64,000 bases of DNA, taken from Burkholderiales bacterium (lineage in GTDB: Bacteria > Pseudomonadota > Gammaproteobacteria > Burkholderiales > Ga0077523). Each line of letters opens with the position of its first letter. Within the stretch, counting starts at the first letter, position 1. Of the stretch, positions 1-8,860 are shown in pieces. Where the stretch lies: the NCBI GenBank assembly GCA_022843925.1, contig JALHMS010000019.1, positions 1 through 64,000 of the forward strand, read 5' to 3'. The position numbers and the translations under genes were made by a program. Below the pieces are notes generated by a model, which saw only the letters and a list, made by a program, of their open reading frames with translations, had not been told where the DNA came from and did no database searches.

Positions 1-20
1 ATTCTGCGTCCACGCCGCCC

Positions 21-49
21 AAAAACAAAAATGGGCCCTCAGCCCATTT
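21..49 (-). terminator. Intrinsic terminator-like hairpin, minus strand
   Basis: An 8-bp stem (positions 29-36 with 42-49, GC-rich core GGGC/GCCC) has a 5-base loop. Read on the minus strand it is followed by a T-rich tail of the form TTTTTGTTTTTG, the classic intrinsic terminator layout. On the plus strand no T-run follows. No minus-strand gene is seen immediately upstream, so it ends either a short transcript or the leader of a gene lying left of the window. In many proteobacteria rpsB is divergent from map, but rpsB itself is not visible here. Confidence 0.6.
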
Positions 50-252
50 CCCCGAATTCGCACAGGGGCGGCATGTTAACAGACTGTTGCATCGAAGAAA
101 ATGCAGACGTAGTGAACGTGGCGTCCGAATGCCCTCGGCCCCCACTTCGCCGAGGCTCTCGACGGCGGTCGGGGCGGCGATGGGCGCCCTCGGACCCGAT
201 GGAAACGGACCGCGACGTCCCCTGGCACCTGCAGACTGCACCACGTCAAGGC

Positions 253-280
253 TTACGGGCCCTGGCCGCGTCGCTATAAT
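253..280 (+). promoter_or_regulatory. Putative sigma-70 promoter for map-glnD
   Basis: A perfect TATAAT at 275-280 has a weak -35 (TTACGG, 253-258) 16 bases upstream. It predicts a start near 287 and a leader of about 200 bases before map. The rest of 50-485 shows no convincing gene; open frames there look like codon-bias shadows. Confidence 0.4.
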
Positions 281-485
281 CACGCCGCTCGCGATTCCTG
301 TGGAAGTCGAGTCACGCTGGCTGGAAACCGATGGCGGGGAGGCGTCGCTCCGATCGCCTTCCCGGCAGGTTCCGGCCTTTCGATCCAGCATCCGAACCGG
401 TGCACTCCGTCCCGTGGTTTCGGCCTCCCGACTGCTCAAACAGCATCGGCGAAGGCTCCGGGCGTCCAAGGTGATTTCGCCCAGC

Positions 486-1280
486 ATGTCGGTCAATATC
501 AAGTCGTCGGAAGATATCCAGAAGATGCGGGTCGCAGGGCGCCTCGCCGCCGAGGTCCTGGACTTCATAGGCCCGCACGTAAGAGCCGGTGTCACCACCG
601 ACGAGCTCGACCGCCTCTGCCATGACTACATGGTGAACGTGCAGGGCTGCATCCCCGCGCCCCTCAACTACGCGCCGCCAGGCTACAAGCCCTACCCGAA
701 GAGCATCTGCACCTCCGTGAATCACGTGGTATGCCACGGGGTTCCCGGTGCCAAGGCGTTGAAGAACGGCGATGTCGTGAACATCGACATCACGGTGATC
801 AAGGATGGCTTTCATGGGGATACGAGCCGCATGTTCCACGTGGGAGAGCCTTCCATCCTCGCGAGGCGGCTTTGCGACATCACCTATGAGTGCATGTGGC
901 GCGGTATCCGCATGGTTCGACCGGGAGTCCACCTTGGCGATGTCGGTCACGTGATCCAGACGCACGCCGAAGCCAACGGCTTCAGCATCGTGCGCGAATT
1001 CTGCGGCCACGGCATCGGCCGGCGATTCCACGAGGAACCGCAGGTCCTGCACTACGGGAAACGCGCCACGGGCCTCAAACTCCAGGCGGGCATGACCTTC
1101 ACCATCGAACCGATGATCAACGCCGGCAAGGCGGGGATCCGCCAGCTCGGCGATGGCTGGACCGTCGTGACGAAGGACCACAGCCTGTCCGCCCAGTGGG
1201 AACACACGGTCCTCGTGACCGACGACGGCTTCGAAGTCTTGACGCTCTCGGACGCTGCGCCGCCTCCGCCTGCGGCCTGA
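486..1280 (+). CDS. map: Type I methionine aminopeptidase
   Basis: This cytosolic metalloenzyme removes the initiator Met from nascent proteins after deformylation. At 264 residues it matches the usual type I length. The dinuclear metal ligands are visible: Asp101 (NIDIT), Asp112 (HGDTSRMF), His175 (GHGIGRRFHEEP), Glu208 (FTIEPM) and Glu239 (QWEHTVLV); the substrate-site His is His84 (VCHGVP). The frame is open further upstream, but the conserved N-terminus (MSVNIKSSEDIQKMRVAGRLAA) and an AAGGTGA-like binding site fix the start at the ATG at 486. It is followed 6 bases later by glnD on the same strand. Peptide deformylase, which acts one step earlier, lies at 11137-11670. Confidence 0.95.
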   Translation: MSVNIKSSEDIQKMRVAGRLAAEVLDFIGPHVRAGVTTDELDRLCHDYMVNVQGCIPAPLNYAPPGYKPYPKSICTSVNHVVCHGVPGAKALKNGDVVNIDITVIKDGFHGDTSRMFHVGEPSILARRLCDITYECMWRGIRMVRPGVHLGDVGHVIQTHAEANGFSIVREFCGHGIGRRFHEEPQVLHYGKRATGLKLQAGMTFTIEPMINAGKAGIRQLGDGWTVVTKDHSLSAQWEHTVLVTDDGFEVLTLSDAAPPPPAA

Positions 1281-1286
1281 ACCGCC

Positions 1287-3881
1287 ATGAATGTCGCACC
1301 GCGCGTGAATCCCGACGCGTTCGATACCCGCGAGTACGTCGCGCGCAGCCGTTCGGCCCTGAAGGAAGGCCGGGACCGGCTCGCACGACGGTTCGACGAG
1401 ACGGGGCAACCCGCCGTGCTGTTGTCGCGCATGGCCGACCTCGTGGACGGTCTGCTGCGCGAAGCGTGGCACGGACTCATGCCCGAGGGTGCGGCGCTTC
1501 TCGCGGTGGGAGGTTACGGTCGCGGTCAGCTGTTCCCGCAATCCGATGTGGACCTGCTGATCCTGATGGGCGACGGCACCATCGACGCCCAGCAGCCGGC
1601 GATCGAGAAGTTCGTAGGAACGTTGTGGGATCTCGGGCTGGAAATCGGCCAGAGCACACGCACGATTTCCGAATGCGTCCTCCAGGCAAGGCAGGACATC
1701 ACGATCCAGACGAACCTGCTGGAAGCGCGGCTGCTCGCCGGCGATCCGCTGCTCTTCGAACGGTTCCGGACCGCCTTCCAGCAGTCCCTTGATCCGCGCG
1801 CCTTCTGCGAAGCCAAGCTGCTCGAACAGCACCAGCGCCACACGCGCTTCAACGACATCGCCTACAGCCTCGAACCGAACCTCAAGGAGAACCCGGGCGG
1901 ACTCCGCGATCTTCAGGTGATCCTGTGGATCGCCCGCGCGAGCGGCATGGGCGCTTCGTGGCGTGACCTCACCGCCCACGGCATCCTCACGATGGCCGAA
2001 GCGACGCGCCTGGCCCGCCATGAAGCGGTGCTGCAGTCGCTCAGGATCCAGCTGCACCATCTCGTCGGGCGCCGCGAGGACCGCCTCCTGTTCGATCTGC
2101 AGACGCGCATCGCGGAACGGATGGGGATGCAGGAGTCGATTGCACGCCGAGCCAGCGAACAACTCATGCAGCGCTTCTATCGCACCGCCAAGGCCGTGCT
2201 GCAGCTGTCGAGCATCGTGCTGGCGAATCTGCGGATCCGCCTGTTTCCCCCGCCCGATGCCACTCCGGTGGCCATCAACGAACGTTTCCGCATCGGCAAC
2301 GAGTTGCTCGAGCTGGCGAGCCCCGACCTGTTCGATCGTGAACCCTCGGCCATCCTGGAGACTTTCCTCGTCTGGCAGCAGCACCCGGAGGTGAAGGGAC
2401 TGGCGGCATCGACGCAGCGCGCGCTCTGGCATGCCCGCAGGCACGTGAACGCCGCGTTCCGTCAGGAACCCCGCCATCGCGAGCTTTTCATGCAGATGAT
2501 GCGCGGCCCGTCCGGCGTGGCGCGCACGTTGCGCCGCATGAACCGCTTCGGAATGCTCGGGCTGTACCTGCCTGCATTCGGCCGGATCGTCGGGCGGATG
2601 CAGCATGACCTCTTCCATGTCTACACCGTCGACGAGCACATCCTGCTCGTCGTCCGGAACCTGCGCCGTTTCGCCATCCCGGACATGGCCCACGAGTACC
2701 CGATGTGCTCGCGCCTGATGGCCGATTTCGCGCGGCCGGAAGTGCTCTACCTGGCGGGCCTCTTTCACGATATCGCCAAGGGCCGTGGCGGCGATCACTC
2801 CACGCTTGGCCGTGCCGACGCCCTGCGGTTCTGCCGCAGCCACGGCCTCGCCGCCGAGGACGTCGACCTGGTGGCATGGCTGGTGGAACACCACCTCAAG
2901 ATGTCGTCCACGGCGCAGAAGCAGGACCTGTCCGATCCAGCCGTGATCCGGCGATTCGCCGACATGGTCTCGACCGAACGACGCCTCGTCGGACTTTATC
3001 TGCTCACCGTGGCTGACATCCGCGGAACGAGCCCGAAAGTCTGGAATGCCTGGAAAGGGAAGCTCCTCGAAGATCTCTTCCGTGCAGCGCAACGGGCCAT
3101 CGGCGGTTCCGAAGCCCCCATCGAGGGATCGGTGCAGGACCGCAAGGAGCGCGTCCGGGTCCGCCTGCGGGCGTACGCGCTTCCGGAAGGGGCCGAGGAG
3201 AAGCTTTGGGCGCGCCTGGGCGACAGCTACTTCCTCAGGCACGAACCAGGGGACATCGCGTGGCACACGCGCCACCTCTTCTATCGAGCGGACACCCGCG
3301 AACCCGTCGTGAAGGCCCGCCTGTCCCCCATCGGCGAGGGCCTGGAACTGCTGATCTACTCGCCGGATCAGCCGCTGATGTTCGCGCGCATGTGCAGCTT
3401 TTTCGAGCGCCTCTCGTACAACATCGTGGAGGCCCGGATCTACACGACCCGCGACGGCTATGCGCTCGACCATTTTCTGGTGATGGATCCCGCCCAGACG
3501 CGTTCGCACTATCGCGATGTCATCAGCTACGTCGAACACGAGCTGGGCGAACGACTGCGGTCGGCGGCACCACCCGAACCACCCACGCGAGGCCGGGTGT
3601 CGCGTCAGCTGAAGGCTTTCCCGCTCACGCCGGAGGTGACCATACGCCCGGACGAGCGCGGGACCTACCACTACCTTTCGCTGATCGCCGGCGACCGTCC
3701 AGGCCTGCTTTCCAGGGTGGCCAGAACCCTGGCCGAGTACGGCATCCACGTCCAGAATGCCAAGATCAACACCCTTGGCGCCCGGGCCGAGGATGTTTTC
3801 CTGCTGAAGGGCGACGCCTTGCGGGACTCCAAGAAGGTCATCCGCCTGGAAGCGGATCTGATCCACCAGTTGGAAGCGTGA
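1287..3881 (+). CDS. glnD: Bifunctional PII uridylyltransferase/uridylyl-removing enzyme
   Basis: GlnD senses glutamine and adds or removes UMP on PII proteins, setting glutamine synthetase adenylylation and NtrB/NtrC activity. At 864 residues it has the full domain set: nucleotidyltransferase with GGYGRG at 75-80 and the DVD metal pair at 87-89; an HD uridylyl-removing domain with HDIAKGRGGDHS near 494; and two C-terminal ACT domains near 687 and 794, the latter containing LIAGDRPGLLSRVARTL. The ATG lies 6 bases after the map stop, so the two are probably co-transcribed. Its 3' end overlaps the convergent FlhB-like gene by 44 bases. It connects to the predicted NtrC-controlled amide genes at the right end of the window. 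Confidence 0.97.
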   Translation: MNVAPRVNPDAFDTREYVARSRSALKEGRDRLARRFDETGQPAVLLSRMADLVDGLLREAWHGLMPEGAALLAVGGYGRGQLFPQSDVDLLILMGDGTIDAQQPAIEKFVGTLWDLGLEIGQSTRTISECVLQARQDITIQTNLLEARLLAGDPLLFERFRTAFQQSLDPRAFCEAKLLEQHQRHTRFNDIAYSLEPNLKENPGGLRDLQVILWIARASGMGASWRDLTAHGILTMAEATRLARHEAVLQSLRIQLHHLVGRREDRLLFDLQTRIAERMGMQESIARRASEQLMQRFYRTAKAVLQLSSIVLANLRIRLFPPPDATPVAINERFRIGNELLELASPDLFDREPSAILETFLVWQQHPEVKGLAASTQRALWHARRHVNAAFRQEPRHRELFMQMMRGPSGVARTLRRMNRFGMLGLYLPAFGRIVGRMQHDLFHVYTVDEHILLVVRNLRRFAIPDMAHEYPMCSRLMADFARPEVLYLAGLFHDIAKGRGGDHSTLGRADALRFCRSHGLAAEDVDLVAWLVEHHLKMSSTAQKQDLSDPAVIRRFADMVSTERRLVGLYLLTVADIRGTSPKVWNAWKGKLLEDLFRAAQRAIGGSEAPIEGSVQDRKERVRVRLRAYALPEGAEEKLWARLGDSYFLRHEPGDIAWHTRHLFYRADTREPVVKARLSPIGEGLELLIYSPDQPLMFARMCSFFERLSYNIVEARIYTTRDGYALDHFLVMDPAQTRSHYRDVISYVEHELGERLRSAAPPEPPTRGRVSRQLKAFPLTPEVTIRPDERGTYHYLSLIAGDRPGLLSRVARTLAEYGIHVQNAKINTLGARAEDVFLLKGDALRDSKKVIRLEADLIHQLEA

Positions 3882-4173
3882 GGGACGGCCCCTCCTCGAC
3901 CGTCACGTCGCCGCGCTCCAGGCGGTACACCCACGCGAGCAGTTCGGCGATCGCGACGTAGAGCTGCGGCGGGATGCGGGCATCGAGATCCACCTGCATG
4001 AGCAGCGCCACCAGCTCCGGCGACTCATGCACGAAGACGCCGGCATCTCGAGCCTTCTCGATGATCGCCTGCGCGAGCACGCCACGCCCTCTGGCCACCA
4101 CCCGCGGCGCGCCCTCGGAAGCCTCGTAGGCAAGCGCGACGGCCGCCGATCGCGGATCAGGCGTCGTCGCCAT
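3838..4173 (-). CDS. FlhB-like cytoplasmic domain protein
   Basis: This 111-residue protein resembles the C-terminal cytoplasmic (substrate-specificity switch) domain of FlhB/YscU without the membrane part. It shows AVALAYEASEGAPRVVARGRGVLAQAIIEKARDAGVFVHESPELVALL, the usual pattern after the FlhB autocleavage site, but the NPTH cleavage motif is absent. Such stand-alone FlhB-like proteins often follow fliK and are thought to act on flagellar export specificity. The ATG at 4173 overlaps the fliK 3' end by 17 bases, indicating translational coupling. The last 44 bases overlap the 3' end of convergent glnD. Confidence 0.85.
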   Translation of the reverse strand: MATTPDPRSAAVALAYEASEGAPRVVARGRGVLAQAIIEKARDAGVFVHESPELVALLMQVDLDARIPPQLYVAIAELLAWVYRLERGDVTVEEGPSLTLPTGGSDPLPGG

Positions 4174-5227
4174 CGGGTGCGATCTCCAGGGCGATCAGCG
4201 ACAGCCCGCGCGCGGCGAGTGCATGCCGGAGTTCCTCCGCGGATTCCCTGAACGCCGGAACATGCTCGGTGCCCGGGATCACGCGTACCGACAACCGATC
4301 CTCGCGCAGACCCACGCGCAGTTCGACCTCGCCGAGGTTCGGGAGTGTGAGGCGCAGCTTCGATGTCCATCCCTGGGTAGGCGCGTCGGGCGATTCCCCG
4401 GGCCCATCTTCCTCGATCTGCCAGTCCATGGTCTGGCCGGGCCACACCTGTCCACTCCATACGATCGGCTGTCCCGCGAGGGCCTGCAACTGCCGGTCGA
4501 CCAATTGTGCGATCGCAGGCGCCGGCAGCGAAATCGCCTCCTGGTTGGATCCGGACTCGGCCACGGGAACCTGCCGTGTCGCCGGAGCGGCGCCGTCGGA
4601 TCGGGGCGCGACCGATCCGTCGGGATCGGCCTCGATCTGCGCCAGCATGCGACCCGCGACTGCCTGCGGCTCGGTACGGAGCGCCTGCAGCGGGCGGCGA
4701 CCGGCCACCCATTCCGCCTGGTGGGATTCGTAGAAGAGACCACTTCCTTCCACGGCCTGCCTCAGGGGCGGTACCAGACCATCGGCATCGGCCGGTGGGG
4801 CCGGCAGGAGAGGACTCGCCGACACAGCCGACGGGGCGATCTCCTGACCTTTCGTCGCCGCAGCCACGGCAGCACCCAGCCGGCTGCCAAGCGCGCTCAG
4901 GTCGACGCGCGCCGAGGGTGTTGCTGCCGGCTCGGGCAGCCCACGGTCCAGCAGGAAGGCTGGGCGCTCCCCGCCACGCAGCACCACGAGCGGGAGCTTG
5001 CCGGCGCCGTCCTGGAGCGCGCCTTCGGGAAGCGTCGCCTGGAACAACTGACCGGCCACGTCGAGAAGGACCACGTCGCGCATCGGCCGCCCGACGATGA
5101 TCGCGTCCACGGGCGTCCCGGCAGGAAGGGCCAGCACCTGTCCCGCGATCTCGGCCCTGCCCTCGAGGATCGGCCTGGCGGAACCCGCCAGGGGGACAGC
5201 GGCTCGCGGCGGTGTGATGCTCTCCAA
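4157..5227 (-). CDS. fliK: Flagellar hook-length control protein FliK
   Basis: FliK is an exported molecular ruler that stops hook growth and switches the export gate to filament substrates. The 356-residue product is low in conservation over its Ala/Pro-rich N-terminal two thirds. It ends in a recognisable FliK C-terminal domain (about 265-350: KLRLTLPNLGEVELRVGLREDRLSVRV, then an amphipathic helix and ARGLSLIALEIAPDG). The start is TTG at 5227 with AGAGG eight bases upstream. The downstream FlhB-like gene, whose relatives interact functionally with FliK, overlaps it. About 200 bases without a clear feature separate it from the DUF2802 gene. Confidence 0.82.
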   Translation of the reverse strand: MESITPPRAAVPLAGSARPILEGRAEIAGQVLALPAGTPVDAIIVGRPMRDVVLLDVAGQLFQATLPEGALQDGAGKLPLVVLRGGERPAFLLDRGLPEPAATPSARVDLSALGSRLGAAVAAATKGQEIAPSAVSASPLLPAPPADADGLVPPLRQAVEGSGLFYESHQAEWVAGRRPLQALRTEPQAVAGRMLAQIEADPDGSVAPRSDGAAPATRQVPVAESGSNQEAISLPAPAIAQLVDRQLQALAGQPIVWSGQVWPGQTMDWQIEEDGPGESPDAPTQGWTSKLRLTLPNLGEVELRVGLREDRLSVRVIPGTEHVPAFRESAEELRHALAARGLSLIALEIAPDGDDA

Positions 5228-5430
5228 GCGGATGACCTCTCGCTATCGAGTGGAACCGGGCACCCGCCCGGGATCGCAGACGCCTGCCCGCCACGAACGG
5301 ATGAAAATCGGAACACGACACGCCCGGCCGCGCATTCCACCGGAAACGCCCGCGCGGATCTCGGAAGCGAATCGTCCGCCCTCCCATGCGCCCGTGCGGC
5401 TGACGCCCATCCTGGCGCCAGGCGCCGAGT

Positions 5431-5907
5431 TCAATGCCGTGTGCTGTGGAGCGCCACGATCAGTTCAGCCTCACCCCGGGAGATCCCACAATCCCGCGCC
5501 AGGGCGACGGCGTCCCCGCCCTCCCGGGCAAGCTGGATCGCCTGGGCATAGGGCGTGGTGGCGGCCGGCGCCGCCGGCGCGGCGTTCACCGAGCGCTTCT
5601 GGAGCGACTCGAGGTCGGTCCGAAGCGTTGCCACCGTTCTGCGCAGTTCGTTGACCTCTTCCCGGAGGTGACCAAGCGCGTAGTTCTGCAGCGGTTGTGA
5701 CGCGGGATCGGGCCGGGCGCGCGTGCGAAACGGTAGTCGGGGCTGGCGGCCGAAGCGCAGCAGGAGCAGGAGTTCCGCCGCGTACACGGCCAGCACGGCG
5801 ATGATGGCGATCAGCAGTTCACGCCAAGTGATGACGATCGGATCCACGGGCCGCGCATGAGGTTTTTCGATGCGAGGGAGTGTGCAGGTGCCGGAAGACA
5901 CCGTCAA
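5431..5907 (-). CDS. DUF2802 membrane-anchored protein
   Basis: A single N-terminal membrane segment (about residues 27-48, ELLIAIIAVLAVYAAELLLLL) is followed by a linker, a coiled-coil region (LREEVNELRRTVATLRTDLESLQKRS) and a C-terminal DUF2802 domain (YAQAIQLAREGGDAVALARDCGISRGEAELIVALH) that looks like a small helix-turn-helix fold. The family is often found in flagellar clusters of betaproteobacteria but has no assigned function. The longest frame starts with TTG at 5907. A GTG at 5847, just before the membrane segment, is an equally plausible start and gives 138 residues. Confidence 0.72.
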   Translation of the reverse strand: MTVSSGTCTLPRIEKPHARPVDPIVITWRELLIAIIAVLAVYAAELLLLLRFGRQPRLPFRTRARPDPASQPLQNYALGHLREEVNELRRTVATLRTDLESLQKRSVNAAPAAPAATTPYAQAIQLAREGGDAVALARDCGISRGEAELIVALHSTRH

Positions 5908-5921
5908 TCGAGCGCTGGCAG

Positions 5922-6248
5922 TCAGCCCTGGTCGTAGGTCTTCTGGAGCTTCTGGACGTTTCCGGCACTCTCGAGGATCTCGCGCAGCTCGTGCATCCAG
6001 TCCTCGGTGAGGCTCCGGACCTCGGCATCGCGGGCCATGATGGCTTCGATCAGCTCGCGCTTCCGCGCGCGCAGCGCCGGCACACGCCCGGAGTCGACAT
6101 CCTGCTGTCGAAGCAGCGCCACCTGCCGATCACGTTCCTGCTCAATCCGGACTAGGGTGTCCCAATCATTGCCGCGCGCTGCTTCCAGCATTCGCTCGGT
6201 CAGCGCCAGGACCTCCCCGTAGGCTGCGACGACGGGTTCGGATGACAC
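5922..6248 (-). CDS. fliT: Flagellar export chaperone FliT
   Basis: FliT chaperones the cap protein FliD and in enterics also restrains FlhDC. The assigned product is 108 residues, almost entirely helical, with the FliT-like N-terminus SEPVVAAYGEVLALTERMLEAARGNDWDTLVRIEQERD and a C-terminal LTEDWMHELREI. The frame is open upstream to 6341, but that part would overlap fliS. The GTG at 6248 starts 4 bases after the fliS stop and is preferred. FliT sequences diverge strongly, so the call leans partly on its position after fliD-fliS. Confidence 0.75.
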   Translation of the reverse strand: MSSEPVVAAYGEVLALTERMLEAARGNDWDTLVRIEQERDRQVALLRQQDVDSGRVPALRARKRELIEAIMARDAEVRSLTEDWMHELREILESAGNVQKLQKTYDQG

Positions 6249-6252
6249 GCGG

Positions 6253-6714
6253 TCAAACCCTGCCGTAGCTGGTGGAGGAGCGCGATGGTGGCGCGTCCTG
6301 GGCCACGGCGACAGCAGCCCCCTGGGGGTTGATGAGGCCATCCCATGCCGTCTTCAGCGCGCGCAGGAGGTCGGACACCTCGTCGAGCATCGACGGATCA
6401 TTGCGCAGGTTGGCCAACATAAGGCGGTGACTCATGTACTCGTAGAGATCGCTCAGATTCGAGCCAAGCTCACCACCGGCTTCGGCATCCAGAGATCCAC
6501 GGAGCCCTTCCTCGATGATGCCGATCGCCTTGGAGATCGCCTGCCCCTTGGCCTGCTGATCGTCCGCTTCCATGCGGACCCGGGCGGTGGCGATCGCCCG
6601 GATCGCTCCGTCGTACAGCATCACGATCAGCATTTCGGGCGTCGCGCCGGCAACGCCGGTTTCGACATCCATGCGAGCGTAGGTTTTCAGAGCATGATCG
6701 ATCACATTGGTCAT
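6253..6714 (-). CDS. fliS: Flagellin chaperone FliS
   Basis: FliS binds the C-terminus of unpolymerised flagellin in the cytoplasm and delivers it to the export apparatus. The 153-residue protein contains the typical helices: ALKTYARMDVETGVAGATPEMLIVMLYDGAIRAIATARVRM near the N-terminus and LSDLYEYMSHRLMLANLRNDPSMLDEVSDLLRALKTAWDGL in the second half. A 20-residue tail rich in Ala, Ser and Pro extends past the usual end. It lies 70 bases after fliD and 4 bases before fliT. Confidence 0.93.
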   Translation of the reverse strand: MTNVIDHALKTYARMDVETGVAGATPEMLIVMLYDGAIRAIATARVRMEADDQQAKGQAISKAIGIIEEGLRGSLDAEAGGELGSNLSDLYEYMSHRLMLANLRNDPSMLDEVSDLLRALKTAWDGLINPQGAAVAVAQDAPPSRSSTSYGRV

Positions 6715-6784
6715 CTTTTTGAGTCGTCGTTCTCCGGCGCGAACGGGACACCCGTCTTCGTCGGTGAGTTTTCCAGGTGGGGCG

Positions 6785-8788
6785 TCAGGCCCGGTTGAGC
6801 GTCTCGAGTTGCTGGGTGAGGAACGAACTGGTCTGACGCATCCCGGACAGCATCACGTCGAGGGCGGTGAACTGCGCCAGATAGCGCGCCTGGACCCCGG
6901 TCAGGCGCCGTTCGAGGGTTTCCCGCTGCTTGGAGATGTCGTCGATCGACCGGTTGATCCCCTCCGTCCGGCTCGACAGCGGCCCGGTACTCGAAAGAAA
7001 ACCCTCGACCACTTCGCTGATGCGCGAGGCGAAGCCCTTGCCCACGGTCACGCTCCCGCGCGAACCGGTACTGCCTCCGGTCACTTCCACTTCGAGTCCC
7101 TCCGTGACGCTGCTGTCGGCGCCGGTGAGCACCTGTCCGGAGCCGGTCGCCGTCAAGCCATCGATGGTACCGGCCACGTCGACTCCGCTGGATGCGGTGG
7201 GGGATGAACCGAGCAGATCCGCCGCACCGATGCCGGCGATCGCGACGGCGGAATCGCTGCCGAAGCGCCGGGACACGATGGAGAGGATTCCGCCAGTGTT
7301 CTCGATGACGACGCCCTTCCCTGCCGCACTCAGCGTCGCGTTGCCGTTTACGGCGGACTGGACCACGGCCGACAGCGAGTCCGCCGTGTAGGTCCCTGCA
7401 GGAATGTTCACCGACGCGGAGGTGCCGTCGATGGTCAGGGTGATCCGGTCGTTCACGCCGCTGCTGATCGTCAGGTTCGCTGCGGCCGAGCCCGTGAGGC
7501 GCCCCTGCGTGGCGAGCTGCGTGATGTCGACCGCGTAAGTGCCGGCCCTCGTCGCTGCAGTCTGCCGCCGGACGTTCATGAGGCTGTCGGTGGCAGTTCC
7601 CGATGTCGCGAAGAGCGCGGCAAGCCCGTCCGGATTGGTGGTCGCCGCCGTCGACAGCTGGCCTGCATCGAGAGCCAGGCTCCCGTTCCGTTGAAACGTG
7701 ATGCCGACCTGCGACAGCGTCCGGAGGGAGAATCCCTCGCCCAGCGACTCGGCAAGCACGCTGCGCAGTTGCGCCTGGATGGACCGGACTGCCGCGTCGC
7801 CGTTCAGCGGCCCACTCGTCCCGGTCTGGCCCGCGCTCGTCGCCGGGCTGGCAGCGCTGGCGTTTACGAGCAAGGCGTTAAGGTCGTTGAACGACTTCAC
7901 GAAATCCTGGACGCCCCTCTGCGCTGCACTCGTATCGCGGCCGATGGCGATCGATGCGGTCCCGGCCTTCACAATGTTCAGCGTGACGCCCTGAACCACA
8001 TCAGCCAGGGAGTTCGACTTGCTCGTGACCGACAGCCCGTTCACTGTCAGCTCCGCATCCTGCGCCACGGCGGTCTGCGTCAATGCCTGTGCGCCGGCAG
8101 GATCGTTGGCAAGCAGGCCCTGAAGCGTGGCATCGCCGGTGACCGTGATCCTCATGCTGCCGGCGGCACCACTGGTGGACGATTGCAGGACCAGCCTGAA
8201 GGGATTCGCGGAGCCGTCCCCGACGATGCTCGCCTTCACGCCGATCCCGGCGCCGTTGATGGCATCCTTGATGCCGACGAGTGAATTGTTGCTTGCATCG
8301 ATCGTGACGGTGCCGGTGAGAGCCGTGCCGTCGGGAGCAAAGCTGGCGCCGGCGTATTGCCCGTTGGTCAGGGTACCGCCGGTGATCGTGCCGAACTCGA
8401 ACCGGATCTCCGTCGAGGTGCCGCTGCCGATGCTTGCGGTCGTGCTTGCCTGCCCGGTGGCGGCAAGGACCTGGTTCTGGGCCACCTTGACGACGTCCAG
8501 GTTGACCGTCCCCGACTGTGCGGTGGACGAGGCCGACGCCGTCGCAACCGTCGTGTCGGAAGAGCTCGCCGTGCGGGTCTGGAACCGTGATGCAGATGCC
8601 AGGGCATCCACGGCCCCCTGGAACGACGACAAGGCCGATCGTATGTTTCCATACGCCGACACCTGCGCCTGGAAGCTCGCCTCCCGCACGTTGAGCCGGT
8701 TCACCGGTTGCCGTTCGATCGCCATCAACTGCGACACGATCGACGAGACGTCGAGGTTCGAGCCCAACCCCGGGGATGATATGGCCAT
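6785..8788 (-). CDS. fliD: Flagellar filament cap protein FliD (HAP2)
   Basis: FliD forms the pentameric cap under which flagellin subunits fold at the filament tip. The 667-residue product starts MAISSPGLGSNLDVSSIVSQLMAIERQPVNRL, the standard FliD N-terminal heptad region. It ends with the coiled-coil C-terminus (ISKQRETLERRLTGVQARYLAQFTALDVMLSGMRQTSSFLTQQLETL) that forms the leg of the cap. The Thr/Ser/Ala-rich variable middle is typical, and the N-terminal coiled coil also matches. The ATG at 8788 gives the conserved start. Upstream flaG and downstream fliS are on the same strand. Confidence 0.96.
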   Translation of the reverse strand: MAISSPGLGSNLDVSSIVSQLMAIERQPVNRLNVREASFQAQVSAYGNIRSALSSFQGAVDALASASRFQTRTASSSDTTVATASASSTAQSGTVNLDVVKVAQNQVLAATGQASTTASIGSGTSTEIRFEFGTITGGTLTNGQYAGASFAPDGTALTGTVTIDASNNSLVGIKDAINGAGIGVKASIVGDGSANPFRLVLQSSTSGAAGSMRITVTGDATLQGLLANDPAGAQALTQTAVAQDAELTVNGLSVTSKSNSLADVVQGVTLNIVKAGTASIAIGRDTSAAQRGVQDFVKSFNDLNALLVNASAASPATSAGQTGTSGPLNGDAAVRSIQAQLRSVLAESLGEGFSLRTLSQVGITFQRNGSLALDAGQLSTAATTNPDGLAALFATSGTATDSLMNVRRQTAATRAGTYAVDITQLATQGRLTGSAAANLTISSGVNDRITLTIDGTSASVNIPAGTYTADSLSAVVQSAVNGNATLSAAGKGVVIENTGGILSIVSRRFGSDSAVAIAGIGAADLLGSSPTASSGVDVAGTIDGLTATGSGQVLTGADSSVTEGLEVEVTGGSTGSRGSVTVGKGFASRISEVVEGFLSSTGPLSSRTEGINRSIDDISKQRETLERRLTGVQARYLAQFTALDVMLSGMRQTSSFLTQQLETLNRA

Positions 8789-8860
8789 CGTTGTGCCTTC
8801 CGTTGGAAGTGGCTGCTGCGGTCGGACCGGTCCCGGATCCTCCGCGCTCTACCCGCGCGT

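Noticed and set aside
312-3866. 1184-codon open frame on the minus strand across map and glnD
   Set aside because: It is a codon-bias shadow in high-GC DNA: the plus-strand genes show clear families and motifs, while the antisense product has none. The same applies to the long frames opposite ligA/zipA, smc, dnaX, acs and the PAS kinase.
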